Notes: generated by a model from the letters alone, not told the origin. A DNA stretch of 23,104 nt from Alphaproteobacteria bacterium (GCA_024277955.1 JAJRUE010000089.1:1-23104); one strand, 5' to 3'. Shown: positions 1-7,717, numbered from the stretch's first letter. Numbers and translations are program-made.

Positions 1-330
1 CAATGCGAACTTACGCTGGGGGTGCCCGCCTGGTTCGACGTCATCGTGACCGATCTGGAAAAGGCCGGGCTGGCGCGTGGCAAGCGCCTGTTCGCCGCCG
101 ACCTGTTTTCCAGCCACTGGCTGTTTGGCGCGTTCGAGCCGCTGGTCCACGGGGCGCCCTGGTATTACGGCGGGCTTCCGGGCATCGAAAGCGCCGACTA
201 CCTGCTGGTGCCGCTGTGCCCGGTGACGCCGAAGATCCGCAAGCAGATCCTCGACACGATCACCGAACGCGGGCTGAAATTCCGCGAGATCCGGCGCACG
301 CCGCTGTATATCCTCTACGAACCGGTCTGA
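1..330 (+). CDS. Unrecognised protein, C-terminal part (5' end outside window)
   Basis: An open frame runs from the first base of the window to a TGA at 328-330, giving 109 codons with no convincing internal start. A GTG at 22 is available, but the frame is open upstream of it, so I read this as the C-terminal end of a longer protein. The visible part is rich in aromatic residues (WYYGG, YLLVPLCP, PLYILYEP) and has no motif I can assign to a family. Its last 16 bases overlap the end of the convergent WYL regulator. I cannot name a function. Confidence 0.6.
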   Translation, partial: QCELTLGVPAWFDVIVTDLEKAGLARGKRLFAADLFSSHWLFGAFEPLVHGAPWYYGGLPGIESADYLLVPLCPVTPKIRKQILDTITERGLKFREIRRTPLYILYEPV

Positions 331-1028
331 GCGCCGGCGTCGGTGTTGCGCAGATAGGCCTGGTCGGAAAAGAACCGGGCCAGGCTTTTGGCGCGCTCCG
401 GGCGGAACCTGCCGGCGTCGGTGATCCGGTCGATCCGGTCGATGCGAAACATGCGGAAATCGTCGCGCAGCTCGCACCAGGCGACCAGCGTCCAGACCTT
501 GCCCCAGAACCACAGGCCAAGCGGGCGCAAGTGGCGGCGGGTCTGCCGGTCGGCGGCGTCGCGATAGGCGATTTCGATGCGCCGGTGTTCGTCGACCATC
601 CGTTCAAGCGCGTCCAGGCGCTGGCGCAGATCGGGGGCCATTTCCGGCGCCGGGATCGCGTGAATGCGCACCGAAGCCGCCCTTTGCCGTTCGGCATCGG
701 GCAGCACCGCGTCGATCTTGACCAGCGCTTCCTGCGCGGCCGCCGCCATGTTCGCGCCGCCCCAGGCCTGCAGCATCCGCGCGCCCGCCACCAGCGCCAC
801 GATTTCGTCGCGGGTGAACATCAGCGGCGGCAGATCGAACCCCGAGCGCATCAGATAGCCGACGCCGGCTTCGCCCTCGATGGGCACACCGGCGCCGACC
901 AGATCGGCGATGTCGCGGTAGATGGTGCGGTCCGATACCTCGAGCCGCTCGGCAAGGTTGCGCGCCGTCAGCAGCCGACCGCCCCGCAGATACTGCACGA
1001 TCTGGAACAGGCGGTCGGCGCGGCGCAT
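315..1028 (-). CDS. YafY-type transcriptional regulator (HTH + WYL domain)
   Basis: This 237-residue protein has a DeoR/HTH_11-like winged helix at about residues 1-60, with the typical stretch LAERLEVSDRTIYRDI, and a C-terminal WYL domain (about 135-215, containing WTLVAWCELRDDFRMFRIDR). WYL domains of this family usually sense a small ligand and the protein acts as a repressor or activator of neighbouring genes; the ligand here is unknown. The ATG lies 2 bp after the stop of the VOC gene, so the two are almost certainly co-transcribed. The ribosome site would fall inside the VOC coding end and is weak. The stop overlaps the convergent upstream gene by 16 bp. The family call is firm; the regulatory target is inferred only from position. 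Confidence 0.88.
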   Translation of the reverse strand: MRRADRLFQIVQYLRGGRLLTARNLAERLEVSDRTIYRDIADLVGAGVPIEGEAGVGYLMRSGFDLPPLMFTRDEIVALVAGARMLQAWGGANMAAAAQEALVKIDAVLPDAERQRAASVRIHAIPAPEMAPDLRQRLDALERMVDEHRRIEIAYRDAADRQTRRHLRPLGLWFWGKVWTLVAWCELRDDFRMFRIDRIDRITDAGRFRPERAKSLARFFSDQAYLRNTDAGAQTGS

Positions 1029-1030
1029 GG

Positions 1031-1411
1031 TCAGGAGGCCCGCTCGAACAGGCCGATCGAGTTGCCATCGGGATCCTGGGCGTAGACAAACCGCCCCGGC
1101 GGGATGGAAATCGGCGGGCTTTGCACGGTGCCGCCGGCTGCCTCAAAGCGCGCGATCGCCTCTTCAAGCGTGCCCTCCACGGCCAGGTGCACCGTCGACC
1201 CGGTGCCCGGCGCGGCGGGCTTGCCGGGGTAGAGATGGCCGTGCACCCCGGGCGGGGTGTCGGTGCTGGGGAAGGTCGCCATCGGGTCGGGGCCGCTTTC
1301 GTCGAGGCTCAGCCGGTAGCCGAGCGCGGCCTTGTAAAAGGCCATGGCGCGGCGCATGTCGGTCACCGGGATTTCGGTCCAGACGACGGCGTTGGCGGGG
1401 GTAAAAGTCAT
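1031..1411 (-). CDS. VOC-superfamily protein (glyoxalase/bleomycin-resistance fold)
   Basis: The protein is 126 residues, one vicinal-oxygen-chelate domain of the usual length. It starts VVWTEIPVTDMRRAMAFY and ends with the hallmark FVYAQDPDGNSIGLFE, which carries the typical C-terminal Glu of the metal site. I start it at the ATG at 1411 because AAGGAAG lies 6 to 7 bases upstream. A longer frame to 1480 would run into the ygfZ 3' end and lacks a ribosome site. Members act as lyases, isomerases, dioxygenases or drug-binding proteins, and the sequence does not say which. It is the first gene of a pair with the WYL regulator (2 bp gap). Confidence 0.88.
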   Translation of the reverse strand: MTFTPANAVVWTEIPVTDMRRAMAFYKAALGYRLSLDESGPDPMATFPSTDTPPGVHGHLYPGKPAAPGTGSTVHLAVEGTLEEAIARFEAAGGTVQSPPISIPPGRFVYAQDPDGNSIGLFERAS

Positions 1412-1476
1412 GTCGGGCTTCCTTTTGTTTGAGTGTCGCCAGGCCCTTGTCGCACAGCCCCCCTGACAGCGTCCTG

Positions 1477-2238
1477 TCACCAGCCTTCGCCGCCGTCCCA
1501 GAACACCGCCGCATCGCCCGCCTGCATCGCGCCGCGCGCCCGCTGGAACCGCAGATAGGCGATGGCGCGCCCGTCCGACCGGGTGAACAGCCGCCCGGCC
1601 GGCTTGCCGTCGGCGGTGATCTCGGCCCCCAGGGGCGCTGTGCCTTCGATGCGCACCTGCGCCAGGCCCTTTTTCAGCTCGGTCTTGTGCTTCATGCGCG
1701 CGGTCACTTCCTGGCCCACATAGCAGCCCTTGCGGAAATCGACGCCGTTCAGCCGCTCGAACCCGGCTTCCAGGATGTAGGTTTCGTCGGGGATCAGCTC
1801 GACCCCGCTTCGGGGCACCACGTGTTCGACGCGCAGCGCGTCCCAGTCGGTGCCGTCGGTGCCGGCGCGGTCCGCATACAGCCGCCAGCCCAGCGCCGGG
1901 TGCCGCGGATCGGCCAGCGCGCCCTGGGGGGCGTCGCCGGTGCCGGTGAAAACTGAAATATCGGACGGCTCGATCCGCACGTCGGCGCGCAGCCGATACA
2001 TGGTCAGCCGTTTCAGCAAGGCCGGGGCCTGCCCGGCATCGGCGTCGATCAGAATGGCGTCGCCGCGCGCGATCAGAAAGAAATCGGCCAGGTATTTCCC
2101 CTGCGGCGTCAGCAGTGCAGCGTAGAGCGGCCCGTCGCCCAGCTTGCGCACATCATTGGTGACCAGCCCCTGGAGGAACTTTTCGCGCTCGGACCCGGTC
2201 ACCGCGAGAACGGTGCGTTTGTCTGCCTGTTCGCTCAT
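1477..2238 (-). CDS. ygfZ: CAF17/YgfZ-like folate-binding protein, Fe-S cluster assembly/repair
   Basis: This is a 253-residue protein of the aminomethyltransferase-like fold. The family signature K-G-C-Y-x-G-Q-E is present as RKGCYVGQEVTARMKHK, about two thirds along. The N-terminal part (GSEREKFLQGLVTNDV, LLTPQGKYLADFF) matches the usual folate-binding half. The family uses tetrahydrofolate to support maturation or repair of certain [4Fe-4S] enzymes in the cytoplasm. The ATG at 2238 is chosen because family proteins begin close to this point; the frame extends 128 codons further upstream but only as a shadow of the divergent glycosyltransferase. The two genes diverge from a 63-bp intergenic space. 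The gene ends 65 bp upstream of the VOC gene start on the same strand. Confidence 0.9.
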   Translation of the reverse strand: MSEQADKRTVLAVTGSEREKFLQGLVTNDVRKLGDGPLYAALLTPQGKYLADFFLIARGDAILIDADAGQAPALLKRLTMYRLRADVRIEPSDISVFTGTGDAPQGALADPRHPALGWRLYADRAGTDGTDWDALRVEHVVPRSGVELIPDETYILEAGFERLNGVDFRKGCYVGQEVTARMKHKTELKKGLAQVRIEGTAPLGAEITADGKPAGRLFTRSDGRAIAYLRFQRARGAMQAGDAAVFWDGGEGW

Positions 2239-2301
2239 GTCTTGCAAATCCTGTTGTTCGACACCCAATATAGGGCGCAAACCCGACAGCGAAAGGTTCA
2301 C

Positions 2302-2994
2302 ATGCGCGCACCGCTTTCCGTGATCATCCCGACATTGAACGCGGCGGCGCAGGTGCCGCGGACCGCCGCCTGCCTGTTCGAGGGGCTGGATGCCGGGCTG
2401 GTGCGCGAACTGGTCCTGTCCGATGGCGACGAGGGTGGCGATGGTGGTGGCGATGCAATCGCCGAGGTCGCCGAGGCGCTGGGCGCGAAACTGGTAACCG
2501 GGCCGGCCGGGCGCGGCGGGCAGCTGGCGCGCGGCGCGGCGGCGGCCCAAGGCGACTGGCTGTTGTTCCTGCATGCAGACACGCATCTGTCGCCGGGCTG
2601 GGCGCAGGCGGTGGCGGCCCATATCCGCGACCGGCCGGGGCGCGCCGGCTGGTTCCGGCTGCGGTTTCGCGGCGGCGCGCTTGCCGGCAGGATCGTGGCG
2701 GGCTGGGCCAATCTGCGCTCGCGCGCAGGGTTGCCCTATGGCGACCAGGGCCTGTTGATTTCACGCGAGCTCTACGAATCCGTCGGCGGCTTCCCCGAGA
2801 TCGCCTTGATGGAGGATGTCGCCATCGCCCGACGGCTGCGTGGCCGACTGAGCCCGTTAGAGGCCTTCGCCGACACCGACCCCGCGCGGTTCCAGCGGCG
2901 GGGATGGTTGCGTCAGGGAACGTCCAACTTGCTGAGGTTGCTGCGTTTTCGCCTGGGTGCCGACCCGGACAAGCTGGCCCGCCGGTATCGCTAG
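2302..2994 (+). CDS. TIGR04283-type family 2 glycosyltransferase
   Basis: The 230-residue protein is a compact GT-A glycosyltransferase. The N-terminal SVIIPTLNAA is the nucleotide-sugar strand. A DXD-like LHADT motif sits at residues 90-94, GDQGLLISRELYESVGGFP at 147-165, and LMEDVAIARRLR at 169-180. The pattern GRGGQLARGAAAAQGDWLLFLHADT followed by LMED matches the family TIGR04283 (transferase 2, rSAM/selenodomain-associated), linked in some bacteria to arsenosugar synthesis. No radical-SAM or arsenic gene is next to it here, so the substrate is open. I start at ATG 2302 because AAAGG lies about 6 bases upstream and the protein then begins directly at the fold. A three-hairpin element follows the stop. 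Confidence 0.85.
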   Translation: MRAPLSVIIPTLNAAAQVPRTAACLFEGLDAGLVRELVLSDGDEGGDGGGDAIAEVAEALGAKLVTGPAGRGGQLARGAAAAQGDWLLFLHADTHLSPGWAQAVAAHIRDRPGRAGWFRLRFRGGALAGRIVAGWANLRSRAGLPYGDQGLLISRELYESVGGFPEIALMEDVAIARRLRGRLSPLEAFADTDPARFQRRGWLRQGTSNLLRLLRFRLGADPDKLARRYR

Positions 2995-2995
2995 C

Positions 2996-3067
2996 GCGGC
3001 CGGGCGTGCCGCCCGGCCGCCAAGGCGCTTGAAAGCGCCTTGGCCAAGGTTTTTCGAAAAACCTTGG
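2996..3067. repeat. Three back-to-back palindromes at a convergent gene junction
   Basis: Three perfect inverted repeats lie end to end. The first has 11-bp arms GCGGCCGGGCG (2996-3006) and its complement (3010-3020) around TGC. The second has 11-bp arms starting CCAAGGCGC (3020-3030 and 3033-3043) around GA. The third is a full 24-bp palindrome, CCAAGGTTTTTC and its complement (3044-3067). The element fills the start of the space between the glycosyltransferase stop (2994) and the phosphatase stop (3123), which face each other. A bidirectional terminator or 3'-end stabiliser is the likely role. The same grammar recurs at 20218-20280. Confidence 0.75.
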
Positions 3068-3122
3068 ACCCGGCCGTTGCGTTCCGCTCAAACGTTGTGG
3101 CGCCTCGAACCGGCTTTCCCGA

Positions 3123-3809
3123 TCAGCCCGGGCGGCGGTCCGCGTCGAACGTGGCGGTCAGGGCCGCCGGATCGTATCGCGTCTCGATCCAGTCGCGGAT
3201 CGGCATGGGCTCGGCCTTTGTGTCGCGCGCGTAGGCGTCCAGGAAATGATCCAGAATGCCGGTTCTGAACGACCGGAAGTGGATATACTTGAGGCCCAGC
3301 TGCTTACGCGCCACCGACACCGGCGCCTTTTCCATGTGCATCAGGTAAAGCGCCGACGCCAGCCCGGCGCGGTCGGCCCCGGACTTGCAATGCATCACAA
3401 ACGGGCGGTCGAGCGTTTCGAACAGGTCCAGCAGCCCCAGGTAGGTGGCCGGCTGGTCGAGATGGCGCGCCTGCATGTTGTGGTTGACCAGCGTGATCCC
3501 GAGGGCGTCGCAGGCTTCCTGTTCGAACAGATACGGGCTCATGACATTGGCGCCGCGCAGGTTCAGCACGGTGCGCACGCCCTTTTGCGCAAACCACCGC
3601 AGCCGGCGCGCCGAAGGCTGGTTCGACCGCCAGACGCCGGGGGCCACCTCGAATGTGTTGGTCCAGAAGGTGCGCAGCACCCCGTGGTCCAGCAAATGAT
3701 AGTGCCAGAATGCCTGCCGGCGGCCCTTGGGTGTTGAAATATCGGTCCCGTAATTGGCGGCGAGCGATCTTTCCAGGGTTTTGATCCTGTTGGAAAGCTT
3801 TGTAAACAT
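3123..3809 (-). CDS. Dual-specificity/tyrosine phosphatase-like protein (CX5R)
   Basis: A 228-residue cytosolic protein with the phosphatase signature HCKSGADRAG at residues 140-149, giving nucleophile Cys141 and phosphate-binding Arg147. It also has the typical upstream segments VAPGVWRSNQPSARRLRWF (a DUF442-like start) and GVRTVLNLRG. This matches small bacterial dual-specificity or inositol-phosphatase-like enzymes; the substrate cannot be read from the sequence. About 55 residues precede the phosphatase fold and are not obviously a signal peptide. The ATG at 3809 is preceded by GAAAGGAC at good spacing. It diverges from the aminotransferase gene across 143 bp and converges on the glycosyltransferase. 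Confidence 0.85.
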   Translation of the reverse strand: MFTKLSNRIKTLERSLAANYGTDISTPKGRRQAFWHYHLLDHGVLRTFWTNTFEVAPGVWRSNQPSARRLRWFAQKGVRTVLNLRGANVMSPYLFEQEACDALGITLVNHNMQARHLDQPATYLGLLDLFETLDRPFVMHCKSGADRAGLASALYLMHMEKAPVSVARKQLGLKYIHFRSFRTGILDHFLDAYARDTKAEPMPIRDWIETRYDPAALTATFDADRRPG

Positions 3810-3893
3810 TGAGTCCTTTCAACGAAAGCCAATCAAGTCGGGCAAGTCCCGGCGATGATTATCGACAAACCGGCGCGCCGGCAAGCAAACCGA

Positions 3894-3922
3894 TTGCAAC
3901 TGCCAGAGGCCCGATCTAGAGA
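3894..3922 (+). promoter_or_regulatory. Possible sigma70-type promoter for the aminotransferase gene
   Basis: TTGCAA (3894-3899) and TAGAGA (3917-3922) are separated by 17 bp, about 30 bp before the ATG at 3953. The -10 match is weak (3 of 6). A 12-bp palindrome CCGGCGCGCCGG sits just upstream at 3870-3881. This is pattern matching only. Confidence 0.25.
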
Positions 3923-3952
3923 TTCTGCACCCATAATGAAAGCCCTTGCGTC

Positions 3953-5170
3953 ATGACCCGTTCCACAGGCCGCCCCTACCTTGCCATTCCGGGCCCTTCG
4001 GTCCTGCCGGACCAGGTGCTGCAGGCGATGCAGCGCCCGTCGCCGGATATCTACCAGGGCGAACTGGTGGACATGGTGCCGGGGCTGATCGCCGATCTGA
4101 AGGCGATCGCGCGCACAAGCCACCAGCTGGCGATCTACATTTCCAACGGGCATGGCGCCTGGGAAGCGGCCCTGTCCAACGTGCTGGCGCCGGGCGACCG
4201 CGTGCTGGTGCTGGCGACGGGCCTGTTCGCCCAGGGCTGGGCCGAGGTCGCGCGCGGTGTCGGGGCGCAGGTGGAAATCCTCGATTTCGGCCGCGACAGC
4301 GCCATTGATCCGGCCCGGCTGGCGCGGGCGCTTGAGGCTGATGCGGCGCATCGGATCAAGGCGGTGATGGCGGTGCATGTGGACACGTCGACCAGCGTGC
4401 GCAGCGATATCGCGGCCCTGCGCCAGGCGATCGACGGGGTGGGTCATCCGGCGCTTCTGCTGGTGGATTGCATCGCTTCGCTGGCCTGCGACCGGTTCGA
4501 GATGGACGCCTGGGGCGTCGACGTGATGGTCGCCGGCAGCCAGAAGGGGCTGATGACGCCCGCAGGGCTGGGCTTTGTTTTTTTCAACGACCGGGCGGAC
4601 AGGGCGCGCGGGCGCTGCCCGACTTCAAGTTACTGGGACTGGCGGTCGCGCGCCGCGCCCGAAGCGTTCTACCAGTATTTCGGCGGCACCGCGCCCACCC
4701 ATCACCTGTTCGCCCTGCGCCAGGCCCTGGCGATGATCAAGGACGAGGGGCTGGAAAACACCTGGGCCCGACACGGGCTGCTGGCGCGCAGCTACTGGGC
4801 CGCGGTCGAGGCCTGGGGCCAGACCGGGCCGCTGCGCCTGAACGTCGCCGATCCGGCGCAGCGTTCGCACGCGGTCACGACCTTGCTGCTCGAGCCGCCA
4901 CAAGCGCGCGATCTGCGCGCCTGGCTGAGCGCCCATACCGGGGTGACGCTGGGCATCGGGCTGGGCATGGACAGCCCGGACGATCCGCAGGCCGATGGGG
5001 TTTTTCGCATCGGTCATATGGGGCATTTGAATGCGCAGATGGTTTTCGGGGTGATCGGCGCGATCGAAGCGGCGTTCCAGGCGCTTTCGATCCCGCACGG
5101 GTCCGGCGCGCTCGAGGCCGCCGCAAAGGTCATCGCCCAGAAGGTCATCGCCCAGCCGGGCCGAGCTTAG
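3953..5170 (+). CDS. Class V aminotransferase (alanine/serine-glyoxylate aminotransferase family)
   Basis: This 405-residue PLP enzyme begins with the family opening YLAIPGPSVLPD. It has the phosphate-binding stretch YISNGHGAWEAAL at 62-74, the Asp of VDCIASLACD near 172, and the Schiff-base lysine in GSQKGLMTP (Lys198). RIGHMGH at 352-358 is the usual C-terminal substrate-site motif. The family transfers the amino group of alanine or serine to glyoxylate in photorespiratory/C1 metabolism; the exact donor is not decidable here. The C-terminus carries an exact 15-bp tandem duplication (5126-5155) encoding KVIAQ twice. A six-codon frame (ATG at 3936) ends in TGA overlapping the start as ATGA. 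The stop overlaps the convergent hisC stop by 4 bp. Confidence 0.9.
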   Translation: MTRSTGRPYLAIPGPSVLPDQVLQAMQRPSPDIYQGELVDMVPGLIADLKAIARTSHQLAIYISNGHGAWEAALSNVLAPGDRVLVLATGLFAQGWAEVARGVGAQVEILDFGRDSAIDPARLARALEADAAHRIKAVMAVHVDTSTSVRSDIAALRQAIDGVGHPALLLVDCIASLACDRFEMDAWGVDVMVAGSQKGLMTPAGLGFVFFNDRADRARGRCPTSSYWDWRSRAAPEAFYQYFGGTAPTHHLFALRQALAMIKDEGLENTWARHGLLARSYWAAVEAWGQTGPLRLNVADPAQRSHAVTTLLLEPPQARDLRAWLSAHTGVTLGIGLGMDSPDDPQADGVFRIGHMGHLNAQMVFGVIGAIEAAFQALSIPHGSGALEAAAKVIAQKVIAQPGRA

Positions 5171-6276
5171 CGGCTTTGCGCCGCCGCCAGGGCTTCGGGC
5201 AGGGCCTGGGCGAAGGCGTCGAGGTCCGCGGGCCTGCCGGCGGTGACGCGGATGCAGCGATCCTGGGGCGCGACGAAAGGCATGCGCACGAAGATACCGC
5301 GCGCCACCAGTTCGCCCAGAACCGCCCGGGCGAAATCGCCATCCTGCCCGCAATCTAGGGTCACGAAATTGGCGGCCGAGGGCAGGGCGCTCAGGCCGTT
5401 GCCCGCCGCGATTTCGGCAATGGTTTCGCGCGCCTGCGCCACCCTGGAAACGGTTTCGGACAGCCAGCCGGTGTCGGCCAGCGCGGCCAGCGCCCCGGCC
5501 TGGCTGATCCGGCACATGCCGAAATGGTTGCGGATCTTGTTGAAGGCGTCGATCAGACCGGCGTGGCCCACGGCATAGCCCACGCGCGCGCCGGCCATCC
5601 CGTAAGCCTTGGAAAACGTGCGCATTCTTATGACATTTTCGCGGTCGGTGTCGATCGGCGGGGCGGTGCCGGACGGGGCGAATTCGATATAGGCTTCGTC
5701 CAGCACCAGCAGGCAGTCGTCGGGCAGGGCGTCGATCATCGCCTGCACGCGCCCGGCCTCGTGCCAGGTGCCCATGGGGTTGTCAGGATTGGCGAGATAG
5801 ACCATCCGGGCGCCGGATTCGCGCGCGCGCGCCACCAGCGCCTGCGGGTCTTCGGCGTCGTTCCGGTAGGGCACGGTGACCAGCGCGCCGCCGAAACCGG
5901 CCACGTGGTAGTTGAAGGTCGGATAGGCCCCGGCCGAGGTCACCACCCGGTCGCCGGGCTCGATCAGCAACCGCACCAGATAGCCCAGCAGGCCGTCGAT
6001 GCCTTCGCCGATCATCACGTTTTCAAAGCCGACCCCCAGGTGGCGGGCCAGGGCTGCGCGCAGATCGTGGCTTTCCGGGTCGCCATACATCCAGACCTCG
6101 GCGGCGGCCTGGCGCATCGCCTCGATCGCCCGGGGCGAGGGGCCAAAGACGTTTTCGTTGGCGCCGATGCGGGCGCGAAAGGCCTGGCCGCGGGCGCGTT
6201 CCTGCGCTTCGGGGCCGACAAACGGAACCGAGGCCGGCAGCGATTGCGCCAGTCTGGTCAGGCGTGGTCCGGTCAT
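5167..6276 (-). CDS. hisC: Histidinol-phosphate aminotransferase-type enzyme
   Basis: A 369-residue class I/II aminotransferase. It shows GANENVFGPSP at 38-48 (substrate-site region), the AYPTF stretch at 117-121, LANPDNPMGT at 161-170 (PLP-binding Asn), the Asp of VLDEAYIEFA near 193, the Schiff-base lysine in RTFSKAYGMAGAR (Lys223), and a C-terminal IRVTAGRP with the carboxylate-binding Arg. These fit HisC, which makes histidinol phosphate from imidazole-acetol phosphate; related enzymes act on aromatic amino acids, and Rhodobacterales can carry more than one copy. The ATG at 6276 is chosen for GGGAGAG at good spacing; an open frame running further upstream is not credible. It follows the tad locus in the same direction after 83 bp and overlaps the convergent aminotransferase stop by 4 bp. 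Confidence 0.88.
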   Translation of the reverse strand: MTGPRLTRLAQSLPASVPFVGPEAQERARGQAFRARIGANENVFGPSPRAIEAMRQAAAEVWMYGDPESHDLRAALARHLGVGFENVMIGEGIDGLLGYLVRLLIEPGDRVVTSAGAYPTFNYHVAGFGGALVTVPYRNDAEDPQALVARARESGARMVYLANPDNPMGTWHEAGRVQAMIDALPDDCLLVLDEAYIEFAPSGTAPPIDTDRENVIRMRTFSKAYGMAGARVGYAVGHAGLIDAFNKIRNHFGMCRISQAGALAALADTGWLSETVSRVAQARETIAEIAAGNGLSALPSAANFVTLDCGQDGDFARAVLGELVARGIFVRMPFVAPQDRCIRVTAGRPADLDAFAQALPEALAAAQSR

Positions 6277-6327
6277 CTGAAACTCTCCCAGGGCTTGGTT
6301 GCGACCATTCAAACCGGAACCCGCCCG

Positions 6328-6349
6328 GCGCTGCAAGCCCGCAGTGCGC
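6328..6349 (-). terminator. Weak hairpin between cpaA and hisC
   Basis: GCGCTGC (6328-6334) pairs with GCAG-T-GCGC (6341-6349) with one bulged base around a 6-nt loop. No U-run follows on the minus strand, so it is at best a weak or Rho-assisted end for the tad transcript. Confidence 0.25.
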
Positions 6350-6359
6350 CCGGCCCCGG

Positions 6360-6854
6360 TCAGGCGCCGTAGATGGCCCCGGCGATCAGGTAGAACGCCA
6401 GCCCGCTGCCCAGCGCCAGCCCCATCGGGAAATCCTTGCGCGTCCAGCTTTCCCAGTCCGGGGCCAGGCGGCGAACCGCCGGCATCAGCCGGGCCAGCCG
6501 GTGGACCACCACCGCCGCCACCACCACGCCCGCGAACATGAAAAGCGCCAGCCGCAGGTCGCCCGCGGCAAAGAACGGCGCCATGGCGGCGGCGAACTTG
6601 GCGTCGCCCGCCCCGACGCCGCCCACCATGTTGGCCACAAAGCCGATGACCAGCACGATCACGAACTGAAGCAGCCGCCACGGGTATTCGTCCAGCGGCA
6701 CCGCCACCAGTCCGACCACCACGAACACCGCCATCAGGGCGAGAACCGCCTTGTTGGGGATCTTCATGAATTTCATGTCGTTCCAGGCCACCCAGATGCA
6801 GATGGGCAGAACGAACGGCAGGAACCAGAGGGCCGACCAGGCGGTGATCGCCAT
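6360..6854 (-). CDS. cpaA: A24-family prepilin peptidase of the Tad system (CpaA/TadV)
   Basis: A 164-residue integral membrane protein with about five to six hydrophobic segments. The two catalytic aspartates of GXGD-type prepilin peptidases are visible: Asp26 in AWNDMKFMKIPN and Asp84 in VGAGDAKFAAA. It lacks the N-terminal methylase domain of PilD, as expected for the short TadV/CpaA class. It would cleave Flp prepilins after the Gly of the GAVTVDW motif at the inner membrane. It is the last gene of the tad cluster and starts 2 bp after the stop of the upstream TPR lipoprotein gene, so it depends on upstream transcription. Confidence 0.93.
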   Translation of the reverse strand: MAITAWSALWFLPFVLPICIWVAWNDMKFMKIPNKAVLALMAVFVVVGLVAVPLDEYPWRLLQFVIVLVIGFVANMVGGVGAGDAKFAAAMAPFFAAGDLRLALFMFAGVVVAAVVVHRLARLMPAVRRLAPDWESWTRKDFPMGLALGSGLAFYLIAGAIYGA

Positions 6855-6856
6855 GT

Positions 6857-7717
6857 TCAGTTGGTCACGTTGTTTTCAAGCGCCCGCAGGCTGCGAACGG
6901 CGGCTTCGAAATACTGCGGGTTGGTGTCGATGGCTTCCTGCAGCAGGGTCTTGCCGGTGACGACATCGCCCTGCTTGATCGCGGTCAGCGCCAGCGTGTG
7001 CAGCAATTGCGCGCGTTCGACCTGGGTCATCGGCACGATCGGCAGGGTGTATTTGCCCTGCGCGCCGCGCGCCAGCACCAGGTTGTTCTTGGCGGTGAAC
7101 AGATCGGGCTGGTATTTGAGCGCTTCGCCGAACAGGCGTTCGGCATCGGCATAATCGCCGCGCGTCAGCTTGGAAAAGCCCCAGTTGTTCAGAACCCCCG
7201 ACGGTTTCGTTGTCAGCCCGACGGCGGTTTCGTAGAAACTGTCGGCCTTGGTCCATTCCTGGTTGCTGTCGGCGATCATCGCTTCCAGCCGGTAGCGCTT
7301 GAAGGTTTCGTAGGTCGGAGGCACCGAATCCAGCTGGGCCTCGGCTTCTTGCCACTTGCCCGACCGGATCAGCGCGTCGGCGTAGTTCACGTGGTCTTCG
7401 TTGGTGGCTTCGGGATTGGCGGCGACCTTGGCCCACAAGGCGACGGCCTCGACCGGTTTCTTGGCCCGGATCAAGGACTTGGCCAGTCCGCGCTGCAGGT
7501 CGATCCGATCCGGGTTTTCGTTCAGCGTGCGGCGGAAATAGGCCACCGCCTCGCGCGGGTCGGCGGCCTGCAGCATCAGGTCGTTCAGATTGCTTTCGTC
7601 GATGACGTTCACGCCGCGGACCGCGCGTTCGACCTCGGCCTGGGTGTTGGTTTTTTCACATGCGGAAAGGGTGACCGCGCCGCCAAGGCACAGTGCTAGA
7701 ATCATGGGATGGCGCAT
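6857..7717 (-). CDS. TPR-repeat lipoprotein of the Tad locus (TadD-like)
   Basis: A 286-residue lipoprotein. The signal peptide MRHPMILALCLGGAVTLSAC ends in a lipobox with Cys20 followed by Glu. The rest is helical with several tetratricopeptide units, for example AVAYFRRTLNENPDRIDLQRGLA and the segment around GVLNNWGFSKLTRGDYADAERLF. TadD-type TPR lipoproteins are needed for Tad secretin assembly or localisation. I use the ATG at 7717, nine codons inside the longest frame, because AAGAGGA lies at good spacing and the lipoprotein signal starts there. It lies 35 bp after the other TPR lipoprotein gene and 2 bp before cpaA. Two TadD-like genes in a row suggest divided roles. Confidence 0.87.
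   Translation of the reverse strand: MRHPMILALCLGGAVTLSACEKTNTQAEVERAVRGVNVIDESNLNDLMLQAADPREAVAYFRRTLNENPDRIDLQRGLAKSLIRAKKPVEAVALWAKVAANPEATNEDHVNYADALIRSGKWQEAEAQLDSVPPTYETFKRYRLEAMIADSNQEWTKADSFYETAVGLTTKPSGVLNNWGFSKLTRGDYADAERLFGEALKYQPDLFTAKNNLVLARGAQGKYTLPIVPMTQVERAQLLHTLALTAIKQGDVVTGKTLLQEAIDTNPQYFEAAVRSLRALENNVTN

Noticed and set aside
2239..2622. An N-terminal extension of 128 codons for the YgfZ-like protein
   Set aside because: It lies antisense to the glycosyltransferase coding region and is far beyond the family's usual start.
2996..3067. A CRISPR array or insertion-sequence end for the stacked palindromes
   Set aside because: The units differ in sequence, have no unique spacers, and no transposase or target-site duplication is present.
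3833..4447. A 204-codon minus-strand frame over the start of the class V aminotransferase
   Set aside because: The plus frame carries the aminotransferase motifs; this one has no motif and no ribosome site.
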